A DNA stretch of 56,573 bases from NCBI GenBank assembly GCA_964421085.1, contig CAYQVO010000021.1, positions 1-56,573 on the forward strand. Direction: 5' to 3'. Origin of the DNA: CAYQVO01 sp964421085. GTDB lineage: Bacteria; Bdellovibrionota_C; UBA2361; CAYQVO01. Below are positions 48,878-56,573 of this stretch, piece after piece; within the stretch, counting starts at the first letter, position 1, and every line of letters starts with the position of its first letter. Both the position numbers and the translations under genes were made by a program. Below the pieces are notes generated by a model that had not been told where the DNA came from, ran no database searches, and saw only the letters and a list, made by a program, of their open reading frames with translations.

Positions 48878-50893
48878 CTAAAGCGGGAATATGTCCTCTG
48901 GTGGTACTGACATCGCATCGACCGGGTTCTGTTCCGGCTTGCTCTTCTTCTCTGATCGGATCACCGACGCCTTTCGCAGTTCTTCCCTGCCTTCGACAGA
49001 GACACGCGGAGTCTGCTGATATTTCCTCTCAGACGTGGTATGTGCAACCCTGCCGAAAGAACCTTCAGAGACCTGGGCCTGTCTGGTCCCGACGATCATC
49101 TCGCGGAGGACATCCACAACTTCATTCAGCTCCTTGGCCTGAGCTGACAGCTCTTCGCTTGCCGCCGCCGATTGCTCAGCCGTTGCGGCTGCGCTTTGAG
49201 TGACCTTGTCCATTTCAGTGACAGCGGTGTTGATCTGCTTGAGTCCTGTTGTCTGCTCAACACTGGCCGATGCCACTTCATTTATGAGCGCGGCAACAGA
49301 CTCCACTTCCTGAACAATGCTTTCCAGGATCTTCGTCACCTGGCCGACAACACTGACGCCCTGCTCGGCATTTGTCTGCGACACCTGAATGAGTTCCCCC
49401 GTATTTTTAGCCGCCTGCGCGCTTCTTTGAGCGAGAGAACGCACTTCATCCGCGACAACCGCGAAGCCCTTTCCGGAGTCACCTGCGCGTGCTGCTTCAA
49501 CAGCCGCATTAAGCGCAAGCAGGTTCGTCTGGAAGGCAATCTCATCGATGGCCTTGATAATTGCTGCTGTCTGCTGCGCTGACTCCTTTATCCTGTCAAT
49601 CGCGCTCTGAAGCTCGCCCATGGCTGACCGTCCCGAGGTCGCCACATCGCTTGCCTTGTTCGCCTTCTCTTTTGCGGCGCGCGTGTTTTCTTCGTTCTGC
49701 GCCGTCATCGAGGAAAGCTCTTCAAGCGAAGCGCTCGTTTCTTCCAGCGAAGAAGCCTGCTCTGAAGCTCCCTGTGCGAGCACCTGTCCGCCCCGGGATT
49801 GTTCAGCTGCTGCTGCGTTAATCTGCTCGGATGCGGCGGCCAGATTCTTTATTATCTCCGTCATCGCCCTTGAGATCCCTCTGGCAATGAAAAACGCCAG
49901 GAAGGCGCCCGTGACCAGGGCGCAGAACACTCCGATCGCAACGAAGTTTGTTGCCCAGTTCAGGTCGTTCGATGATTTGGTCGAAACTTCCACCGCCAGT
50001 TTCAGACGTTCGGTAGAAAGAGTGTTGGCAAGTTCAAGAACTTTCGTATATACGATTCTTCGCCTTTCATTATTCGCTGAGATTCCCGCAAGATTGTCCC
50101 GCGTCTGAGAAGAGAGTTCTTCAAGCTGTTTCGCTGCGCTTCTCATATCTCCAACGTCCGCCTGGGTCCGTGAGTCTGCGATCTGCGCGAGTCCCTCGAC
50201 ACTGTCTGCAACTTTCTGAAATTCGGGGAGCAGATCGGAAAGAGCTTTGTCATTCCTGCTGACCTCGGCTCTATATGCTCCGAATGCTATCCGGTTCAAT
50301 CTCGCAATAACGTCTCCAGCGAGAATCTCCTGGTTCTGATAGAGCTGCAGCTTCCTGACATCGGCCTCGGGTCCTTTTGCCGATTCCGCCGCAAAGCCTT
50401 TGCGGGCTTCAGCAATGTATCGTTCCCCCGTTTTCGAGAGGCGATCCAAGAGGGAATTCATCTCGACTCTGTTGCCGACGAATGCCTGTGAGTATTTCTC
50501 CTGTTCCTCAAGAAGCTTATCGTACTCGTTAATCGCTGCCATTCCTTCTTCAGCCGCGGATTTCAGCTGAACCAAATCGGGATGTTCCTGCGCAAGTCTG
50601 GCCGCTTCCTGCAGGTGTGTCTTTGTCTCTTCAAGACTCTTTCGGTACACAGCAATTGATTTCGCATCGTATGTAAGAAGGTAGCCTCTGACCCCGAAAA
50701 CAAGCTCCAGAACTGAGCGTTCAATGCTGCTTGCAATTGCGGCTTCAGGTACCGTTTCCGTCGCCAGTTTCTCGGAAGACCTGGCTTCGCCTCTCATCTG
50801 CAGCACTGCGATGCCTCCGACAATTCCCATCAGCACCATCAGGGCTGTGAACCCCCAACCAATTTTTTTACCGACTGTCATTTTTTGTGCCAT
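48878..50893 (-). CDS. Methyl-accepting chemotaxis protein with helical periplasmic sensor
   Basis: 671 residues. First membrane helix WGFTALMVLMGIVGGIAVLQ, a large helical periplasmic sensor of about 260 residues (helical-bimodular or four-helix type), second helix FVAIGVFCALVTGAFLAFFI, then the signalling domain with AIDEIAFQTNLLALNAAVEAARAG (kept here in part) and SSLEETSASLEELSSM. A long tail of about 65 residues after the coiled coil ends EDIFPL with no CheR-tethering pentapeptide. GGGGAGA precedes the ATG. It follows cheW by 19 bp and ends at a strong terminator, so cheW-mcp is a complete transcription unit. Confidence 0.
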   Translation of the reverse strand: MAQKMTVGKKIGWGFTALMVLMGIVGGIAVLQMRGEARSSEKLATETVPEAAIASSIERSVLELVFGVRGYLLTYDAKSIAVYRKSLEETKTHLQEAARLAQEHPDLVQLKSAAEEGMAAINEYDKLLEEQEKYSQAFVGNRVEMNSLLDRLSKTGERYIAEARKGFAAESAKGPEADVRKLQLYQNQEILAGDVIARLNRIAFGAYRAEVSRNDKALSDLLPEFQKVADSVEGLAQIADSRTQADVGDMRSAAKQLEELSSQTRDNLAGISANNERRRIVYTKVLELANTLSTERLKLAVEVSTKSSNDLNWATNFVAIGVFCALVTGAFLAFFIARGISRAMTEIIKNLAAASEQINAAAAEQSRGGQVLAQGASEQASSLEETSASLEELSSMTAQNEENTRAAKEKANKASDVATSGRSAMGELQSAIDRIKESAQQTAAIIKAIDEIAFQTNLLALNAAVEAARAGDSGKGFAVVADEVRSLAQRSAQAAKNTGELIQVSQTNAEQGVSVVGQVTKILESIVQEVESVAALINEVASASVEQTTGLKQINTAVTEMDKVTQSAAATAEQSAAASEELSAQAKELNEVVDVLREMIVGTRQAQVSEGSFGRVAHTTSERKYQQTPRVSVEGREELRKASVIRSEKKSKPEQNPVDAMSVPPEDIFPL

Positions 50894-50912
50894 TTTTTTC
50901 TCCCCGGCTAAT

Positions 50913-51425
50913 TTACGCCAAATTTGAAGTCTGATTAGTTACCATTTCAGCAAGCTGAACTCTGTCACCCGCACTTAACACGCGATCAATGTCGATCAGA
51001 ATTACGACTCCGGCCTGTTCTCTGGTTCCCATTCCGAGAATGAAATCGCTCTCCATGTTCGTCCCGTAATCAGGAGCAGGGGCGATATCAGTGTCTTTGA
51101 AATCGCAGACCTCCAGAACGCGATCCACTATCATGCCAATCGCCAGACTCGAGCCATTCGGCGTGGTGACATTCACCATTATCGTGCAGGTCTGCTCGTC
51201 GAAGCTGGCTTCCTCCATTCCGAAAAGCATGCGCAGAGAAATGACTGGAATAATTTTGCCCCGGAGGTTCACGACACCTTTGACATGAGACGCGCAGCGC
51301 GGGACTTTCGTTATGTGCATCATCGAATTGATCTCGATGACCTTCAGGATCTCAATTCCGTACTTCTCAGAGGCAACTGAGAAAGTGAGATACTTTCCTG
51401 CCACACTTTTTTCAGTATCAGTCAT
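50913..51425 (-). CDS. cheW: Chemotaxis coupling protein CheW
   Basis: 170 residues of the CheW fold: KYLTFSVASEKYGIEILKVI, EINSMMHITKVPRCASHVKG, VVNLRGKIIPVISLRMLFGM and LAIGMIVDRVLEVCDF, all diagnostic. It joins receptors to the histidine kinase CheA in the membrane-associated array. The gene is just upstream of a chemoreceptor in a two-gene operon. CheA is not in the window. Confidence 0.95.
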   Translation of the reverse strand: MTDTEKSVAGKYLTFSVASEKYGIEILKVIEINSMMHITKVPRCASHVKGVVNLRGKIIPVISLRMLFGMEEASFDEQTCTIMVNVTTPNGSSLAIGMIVDRVLEVCDFKDTDIAPAPDYGTNMESDFILGMGTREQAGVVILIDIDRVLSAGDRVQLAEMVTNQTSNLA

Positions 51426-51567
51426 GGTTATTCCCGTATTATCAACAGCCTCCCCCTGAAGCTGCTCATTAGTTCGGCGCAGGCCGCGAAAGGCTGAATC
51501 GGGGATTCCCTTAATGTTCTGTTCGAAAACCCCTGCTGCTCATTCTAATATGCTGATTCAAATCGTG

Positions 51568-51771
51568 TTATGCACTTTTCCACAATGAGTGAGCGGCTTT
51601 TGCGGGGAGCGGTATTGAAAGCACCATGTAATGGAAAGCTGCCGCCATTTGTGGGAGGCATTCATCATCCCGAGCAAGTCGTCGAAAACGAGCGAGCCAC
51701 CCGAAAGAACGCTCAACCACCCGGCGACGAGGCAGCAGCACGAAGCCCATTTTTGCTTCTTCAAGTTTCAT
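51568..51771 (-). mobile_element. IS5-family transposase C-terminal remnant
   Basis: 67 readable residues: GFVLLPRRRVVERSFGWLAR and FRRLARDDECLPQMAAAFHY, the conserved C-terminal end of IS5-group DDE transposases around the catalytic glutamate (RxVVERxFGWL). The rest of the gene, with the two aspartates, is absent and no terminal inverted repeats are visible, so it is a dead fragment. It lies at the edge of a stretch rich in broken genes, next to the cheW operon. Confidence 0.8.
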
Positions 51772-52271
51772 GACAAAAAGTCAAATACCATTATCCTGAG
51801 CGCCCCCTGCTCCTTTTTTGAAGCAGTGCCTGTGCTCCGCTCTGGAATCGTGCATGGCATTCTTTGTGAAGCTGCAATCATAACAGCTGGAAACTTTGGG
51901 CGTCCTGAGAAGCTGCCTGGAAGCAAGCGCAGGCTCATGGCCTTGATGGCTCCTCCATGCGGAATTGGGTTTCTTGTGCCTTCACTCAGCCCGTCTTCAA
52001 GCCCGTGCGTTACTTTGTCGTTGTTGCCGGAGGGTTTGGATAAACCAGCGGAGAACTTGTCTCATCTTATCTGAACCGTTTTATCCCATCAGCTGAAAGA
52101 GCAACGGTTCTTCCTTTTGTCTCAACACTCGAAAGAATCAGCATCTGCGTGCTTAATCCTCTGGTTCGAGTCATGACAGATTCATCAATCCAGTTGGCGC
52201 TGTTTGTCTGCGCCTTGATCCCTTTTGGAGCATATCTGCTTTCAAGACGAGAGCGAGCGCGGCGCCGCAAA
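51772..52271. other. Gene-poor stretch between IS remnant and TolB-like gene
   Basis: 500 bp with no frame showing family signal. A 70-residue minus-strand frame (52067-52279) begins inside the TolB-like stop, but nothing supports it. May be the debris left by the insertion event that produced the transposase remnant. Confidence 0.45.
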
Positions 52272-53225
52272 TCACGCATCCGGCTCGGAATTCGAAGCCT
52301 TGGATGATCTCTTGAATGCTTTCTGATTAGAACCATCGGCATTCATAATATTGAGCCGAGAAGTGCCGCCTCCAACTCTGGATCCCCATATAATCTTCTG
52401 TCCGTCAGGCGTCCAGGTGGGATCCAAATCGTAGCGTGAAAGATCGTAAGTCAGGCGCGTCTGTGCAGATCCATCTGCATTCATAACGTAAATTTCCCAG
52501 CTGTCGTGCTGTCCCGGACCTGTTTCATCGCGGAACGAAGAAAAAGCAATGCGGGTGCCGTCCGGCGACCAGGCAGGCATGGTGTCGGTGAAGCCGCTGT
52601 TTACAAGCACCTTGAATCCGCTGCCGTCAATTTTGATTGAAGCCATCACTACCGTGAAAGTCTCAAGGCGGTTTGTCGAAAACACGACGGACTGTCCGTC
52701 AGGCGACCATGCCGGATGAAGATCTACGCCTTTGGAGTCGGTAAGCGCGGTCTGCGCGCTGCCGTTTGCATTCATTGTGAAAAGATGGAAGTCGCCGTCG
52801 CGGTTCGATGTGAAGACTATTCTCTTGCCGTCAGGCGACCAGGAGGGATGCATATCAGCGTATTTGTTCTTTGTAAGGCGCTTTAACCCTTTGCCGTTTG
52901 CATTCACCACATATATTTCCGCCGAGTTCTCGTCAGCTGAGCGCAGATGGCGGCAAAAGACAATCTTCTTTCTGTTTGGAGACCACCTGGGAGTAGAATT
53001 GGTAATACCCGATCGTGATGCAAGAACAAGCTTGTCCTTCTTGCCGTCGATTCGCATTACTCTTATCTGGCTTTTGTGATTTCTGTATGAGATGTAAACG
53101 ACTTTAGCAGCCGTGGCGCGGCCAATTTGCCCGAAAGCCGGGGCGATTTCCTCAGCATGAGGCGCCATGGATACGAAAAAAATCTGGAACACGCCAAGCA
53201 TGAAGGCAGCAAAGATCTTCTTCAT
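52272..53225 (-). CDS. Periplasmic TolB-like beta-propeller protein
   Basis: 317 residues. Signal peptide FAAFMLGVFQIFFVSMAPHAEE, then five or six PD40/TolB repeats: PRWSPNRKKIVFCRHLRS, PSWSPDGKRIVFTSNRDG, PAWSPDGQSVVFSTNR, PAWSPDGTRIAFSSFRD and PTWTPDGQKIIWGSRVGG. TolB proper works with Pal; this protein lacks the TolB N-terminal domain and has no tol genes nearby, so it is a stand-alone propeller, probably binding protein or glycan in the periplasm. GGAGAGA precedes the ATG. Its repeat-rich neighbours suggest an accessory region. Confidence 0.85.
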   Translation of the reverse strand: MKKIFAAFMLGVFQIFFVSMAPHAEEIAPAFGQIGRATAAKVVYISYRNHKSQIRVMRIDGKKDKLVLASRSGITNSTPRWSPNRKKIVFCRHLRSADENSAEIYVVNANGKGLKRLTKNKYADMHPSWSPDGKRIVFTSNRDGDFHLFTMNANGSAQTALTDSKGVDLHPAWSPDGQSVVFSTNRLETFTVVMASIKIDGSGFKVLVNSGFTDTMPAWSPDGTRIAFSSFRDETGPGQHDSWEIYVMNADGSAQTRLTYDLSRYDLDPTWTPDGQKIIWGSRVGGGTSRLNIMNADGSNQKAFKRSSKASNSEPDA

Positions 53226-53495
53226 AAGATATCTCTCCTTAATTGCAAGTCAGTCAAATCTCCTGTCCAGACAGCCTTGAAATGATCTCAAAAGAGACTA
53301 CACTGGAGCCGCCAATTCGTAAAGCATGCGGTTGTCCTTGATGTCAATACTCGCAGTGCATGGGCGTGGCTGGACGCCTGCGTTCTGTCCGAAAAGACTC
53401 GCATGTGGATTCCCTTTCGTTAAGAACGCTCGCTTCAGCAAGAATCCGTCAGATTTTCATTCCCTGAGGTGATGTGACAAACACTGAGAGAAGCC

Positions 53496-54023
53496 TCACG
53501 TGTCAGTTGAAACACCAGTTGCCACACGCTCGCGCGTGTGCCATTTGACAACGCTTCTACAAAGTTTTCTTCCAGATTCGGCCGTTCTCTTTGCCTGTTC
53601 CAGGGCCTTATCAACAGGAATGGTGGACATGCCTGGTTCTGACTTTGCAAAATTATGGATGTCGCGATTTCGGTTTTTTCGCCAGTTATCAACTCTCGTC
53701 AGCAGATAGATATCTTTTTTTCTTTTCGTGTGTGCTTCCAGATGATGCTTCACTGACACAATCAATTCGTTAAATTCAGTTCTTACCGTCCACCCATTCT
53801 TTTTGACTTTTTCCTTTCCATCCTTGAATGAAAGGATTTGTTTCCCTTTAGCATATGAGAGAAGCCTGTCAGAAATGATGCTTTCTGCCAGAGTAATGGC
53901 CTCAAAATAAAAGTTCTTCTCAATTGAGAGGCCTATCCGAGCAAAGGCCTCCCTATATGACTCATACTTCAGTGCATTCCCCTTAATTGCTTTTGCTGGC
54001 GTTTTAGTAACCCGCTTTGCCAT
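53496..54023 (-). CDS. HEPN-like hypothetical protein
   Basis: 175 residues from the ATG at 54023 (MAKRVTKTP). Helical; the segment SIEKNFYFEAITLAESIISD is a typical first HEPN helix and residues 118-123 read RNRDIH, the R-x4-H motif that defines HEPN RNases, followed by NFAKS. That is suggestive of a toxin- or defence-type ribonuclease. No antitoxin-like (MNT) partner is seen. Base composition is lower in GC than its neighbours, which fits transfer. The start of a frame at 54044 is possible. Confidence 0.6.
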   Translation of the reverse strand: MAKRVTKTPAKAIKGNALKYESYREAFARIGLSIEKNFYFEAITLAESIISDRLLSYAKGKQILSFKDGKEKVKKNGWTVRTEFNELIVSVKHHLEAHTKRKKDIYLLTRVDNWRKNRNRDIHNFAKSEPGMSTIPVDKALEQAKRTAESGRKLCRSVVKWHTRERVATGVSTDT

Positions 54024-54059
54024 GTTTGCTGCATTTATTCCCAAAAATCTTAAATTGAA

Positions 54060-54318
54060 CTTCGGTCAGCAAAGTGTCATATCGCGTTCTCGTCGATGTG
54101 TAGATGCAACTCCCACCAAAGTCCCCTGCCATAAGTGTTGTGACATCAGAAGAAGAAGCGACAGAATCCCAATTCCTGCTTCCTGCTGAAGTTTGCTCAG
54201 TCCTGGTGCTCCCAGAGTTTGTTGAAGTGCAGGTGTAACCGTCCTCCGCGTCGCCAACGATGAGCTTTGTGCCATCAGATGAGGAGGCTGTCAATGACCC
54301 CCTTTTCCAGACAGTCAT
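54060..54318 (-). pseudogene. Fragment of a BNR/sialidase-like repeat protein
   Basis: The frame encodes two imperfect repeats of about 42 residues: LTASSSDGTKLIVGDAEDGY and SVASSSDVTTLMAGDFGGSC, each followed by a TSTxSG or TSTRTR strand, plus TEQTSAGSRNWDS. This is the typical repeat of uncharacterised secreted BNR/YCF48-like propeller proteins. Start and end are missing and the last residues run out of frame into the HEPN gene region, so only a fragment remains. Confidence 0.6.
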
Positions 54319-54511
54319 TACTCGAAGAGAATCAGCAGCAGGAAGCTCTGAGAGAGATTCGGGCAGTACTCAAGGATTGGCAAGCGTTCGCCGAAGTTAT
54401 TCAAAGAGTGTGGGCGAAATGTGACAAAGAGCTTCGCTCACACTTTTTGAGCAATTCTAAATCAAGTTTACAGGCACCTGCCATCGCTCACTTTTAAAAC
54501 CCCGCAAACGC

Positions 54512-56476
54512 TCAGCCGGGCTGCCGGGCTTTCTTCCCGTCAATCAGCAGCTGCAGGTTGGCTATCAAATCATTCAACGCCTGCGATTGAGAGGAAAGCT
54601 CTTCAGAAGCCGCTGATGACTCCTCGGCGGTCGCGGCATTTTGCTGCACGACTTTGTCCATCTCAGCAACTGCAGTATTAACCTGCGTGATGCCTTCTGA
54701 TTGCTCACGAGAGGCGGCCGCTATTTCAGAAATCAACGAGGCTACCCGTTTGCTTGACTCCTGAATGGCCACAAAAGACTCTGAAGCTTGCGTAGCAACT
54801 GTCACTCCCGCATCTGCGTTGTCACTCGCAGCCTCAAGAAGACCGGATGTATTTTTTGCCGCCTCCGCACTGCGGCGGGCTAATGTCCTCACCTCTTCAG
54901 CTACGACCGCAAATCCCTTGCCGGCATCGCCGGCCCGGGCCGCTTCCACTGCTGCGTTCAGCGCAAGCAAATTAGTCTGAAATGCAATTTCATCAATCGT
55001 CCTGATAATACCAACAGTCTTAGACGCAGAAGCCTTAATTTCATTAATTCTTTCCTGCATCCGCTCCATCGCAGCAACTCCATTGTCAATAGCAGAATGC
55101 GCCTCTTTCATAAGCCGATCCGCCGTTGAAGCACTCTCTGCATTCTGTCTGGTCATCGAGGACAACTCCTCCAAAGATGCCGAGGTCTCCTCTAAACTCG
55201 ACGCTTGCTGACTTGCCCCTTGCGCCAATTGCTGGCTGCCTCTGGCAAGCTCCACTGAGGCATGCGCAACCTGATCAGCGCCCGATCCAATCGCCATGGC
55301 TATACTCCTTATCCCCGACGACAGCTTAGTGGCAGAATAATACCAGACAGCGGCTGCAACAATGAAAGCAAGCAGGCCAATAAGGACAATCCGCCAAATG
55401 AGAGCACGCGACATCTCGCCTATGCCATTTACCGCAGCCATGAATTCATCGGTGTACGAGCCCGCCCCTATGATCCAATCCCAGGGTGCGAAATATTTGA
55501 GCCGCACAATCTTTTCACGGGCGACAGGATCTTCAGGATTCTTCCAGGGGTAGCGCACTTCTGCAACTCCATCGGGCCCAAGTTTCGTAGACTTCGCAAT
55601 TATGTCCTGAATGAATAAATTGCCGCCGGCATCCTTCGCACTCCAAATTGACTCGCCGTCACGCTCTCCGTCTTTGGATATTACATAGTTGCCTTTCGAG
55701 TCGAGTACATATACATAACCCGTGGCGCCCACTTTTATAGCCATGATTTCCTCGCGGAAAGCTGCACTCTCTTCTTTAATCCCGACATAGAGCATGCCAA
55801 TCACTTTTTTGGATTTGTCAAATATGGGCCTGTAGGCAGCCATGTACCAGGCGTCGACAACAAAAGCGCGTCCAATGTATTGCTGGCCTTTTAACACTTT
55901 TTCAAGCACTGGGTCAGGCTTGCCATCAGTGTTCGTTACAGGGATGAAAGTTCCCATACCTCGAGTGCCATCTTTTCGAATGACATTCGTGGCAACTCTA
56001 AGCATGTTGCCCTCACTATCCATACGCTGAAACACTGTGGCCGTGCCTCCAACCAGCGCACGAATTGCATCGACTACGGGCACCACCTGAGCCGGATCTG
56101 AGATCTGCCCAAGCCATTTATCTCCAACAAAAAACCTCGGAAGCTCAACTGAGACAACATTGCCATTAAATTGATTCTTTGCCTGCCATGAGACTTTCTC
56201 AGGCGGCAATGAAATTTCACCGCTGTTTTCGAGAACATATTGAGCAATATTCATGTTTCCAGCAACTACCTGCAAAAGAAGTTCCTGCTGAGCAGCTACA
56301 ATATTCTGAACACCTTCCGCAACATGATCCAGATCGCCGTACGCAAGCTTGGTGCTCTCGTCGCCGGCAACATCACGCATTCTGCCGGTCTGAATACTGG
56401 TCATAAAAATGAGGATAAGGATGGGAACAAGCGTAATAATAACACCAGTAACAACCAACTTAACCCTGATAGACAT
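54512..56476 (-). CDS. Methyl-accepting chemotaxis protein with Cache sensor
   Basis: 654 residues from the ATG at 56476 (GGAGG just upstream). First helix VVTGVIITLVPILILIFMTS, then a periplasmic double-Cache sensor: GGTATVFQRMDSEGNMLRVA, AYRPIFDKSKKVIGMLYVGI, ATGYVYVLDSKGNYVISKDG and FAPWDWIIGAGSYTDEF, the last being the Cache_2/sCache pattern. Second helix IVLIGLLAFIVAAAVWYYSA, then the receptor signalling domain with IDEIAFQTNLLALNAAVEAA. Cache domains bind small organic acids, amino acids or similar. It has no CheR pentapeptide. Starts 97 bp from the window end. Confidence 0.95.
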   Translation of the reverse strand: MSIRVKLVVTGVIITLVPILILIFMTSIQTGRMRDVAGDESTKLAYGDLDHVAEGVQNIVAAQQELLLQVVAGNMNIAQYVLENSGEISLPPEKVSWQAKNQFNGNVVSVELPRFFVGDKWLGQISDPAQVVPVVDAIRALVGGTATVFQRMDSEGNMLRVATNVIRKDGTRGMGTFIPVTNTDGKPDPVLEKVLKGQQYIGRAFVVDAWYMAAYRPIFDKSKKVIGMLYVGIKEESAAFREEIMAIKVGATGYVYVLDSKGNYVISKDGERDGESIWSAKDAGGNLFIQDIIAKSTKLGPDGVAEVRYPWKNPEDPVAREKIVRLKYFAPWDWIIGAGSYTDEFMAAVNGIGEMSRALIWRIVLIGLLAFIVAAAVWYYSATKLSSGIRSIAMAIGSGADQVAHASVELARGSQQLAQGASQQASSLEETSASLEELSSMTRQNAESASTADRLMKEAHSAIDNGVAAMERMQERINEIKASASKTVGIIRTIDEIAFQTNLLALNAAVEAARAGDAGKGFAVVAEEVRTLARRSAEAAKNTSGLLEAASDNADAGVTVATQASESFVAIQESSKRVASLISEIAAASREQSEGITQVNTAVAEMDKVVQQNAATAEESSAASEELSSQSQALNDLIANLQLLIDGKKARQPG

Positions 56477-56573
56477 AGCTCCTCCCTGACCACTGATGCC
56501 AAAAAAAACAAGCAAGAATGATCCTCCCCCGATTTCATTGAGTCATTAAAGAAGGGCCAGCCTTCCCCCTGGA

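Noticed and set aside
54294..54497. 67-residue plus-strand frame with helical, coding-like sequence (LLEENQQQEALREIRAVLKD).
   Set aside because: No ribosome site, overlaps the BNR-type fragment, no recognisable family.
1..56573. CRISPR array, rRNA, prophage or complete insertion sequence.
   Set aside because: No regularly spaced repeats, no rRNA-like sequence, no phage structural genes and only one transposase tail found by eye.

Overview
The window reads as chromosomal DNA from a Gram-negative, flagellated, chemotactic bacterium. Evidence for an outer membrane is a tripartite RND pump with a NodT-type outer-membrane lipoprotein, several lipobox proteins and a type II secretion pseudopilin. 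Motility is shown by a flagellin, FliS, glycosyltransferases typical of flagellin modification, CheW and two chemoreceptors. Nothing seen fixes the phylum; a TrmB-family regulator, tandem RNase III-like domains and many unrecognised proteins suggest a poorly sampled lineage. A run of 10 N inside the pump gene marks a scaffold gap, so the sequence is probably a draft or metagenomic assembly and single-base frameshifts need care.

Layout. 1-1900: divergent D-lactate-type FAD oxidase and NAD-dependent D-2-hydroxyacid dehydrogenase. 1935-5450 (minus): Pif1/RecD-like helicase, GT61 glycosyltransferase and an unknown protein, with a 36-bp repeat upstream of two of them. 5711-7833 (plus): flagellin split by a -1 frame change exactly at an A AAA AAG heptamer, then a protein with two RNase III-like domains. 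8036-11806: TrmB-type regulator with a clear promoter and operator, a DacA-type carboxypeptidase, a frameshifted phosphofructokinase, a flavin reductase. 11868-18545 (minus): flagellin-modification block (FliS, methyltransferase/CgeB fusion, GT9, small helical protein) and YggX; a cobalamin-riboswitch-like element lies on the opposite strand and points antisense into this block. 18771-21302: ECF sigma factor, a small TWTP-repeat protein and an AI-2E-family permease. 21496-27800 (minus): TetR regulator and RND pump operon with a nested palindromic operator. 27927-28381: decayed PIN-type toxin-antitoxin pair. 28495-32621: response regulator, lexA-recA, and a minus-strand run of four small exported proteins. 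33034-37785: HEAT-repeat protein and a four-PAS hybrid histidine kinase. 37761-46472: GlpD-like oxidoreductase, helical small protein, GspK, two methyltransferases, a thioredoxin-fold protein, an APC permease fused to a stress domain. 46487-48551: two unknown proteins and a GT4 glycosyltransferase. 48878-56476 (minus): cheW-mcp operon, a degraded patch (transposase tail, TolB-like propeller, HEPN-like protein, BNR-type fragment), and a Cache chemoreceptor.

The main theme is motility: flagellin, its chaperone, at least three glycosyltransferases, and chemosensory input. A second theme is envelope stress and efflux. The strongest candidates for something new are the tandem RNase III-like protein, the flagellin frameshift site and the orphan riboswitch that reads antisense to the flagellin-modification operon.
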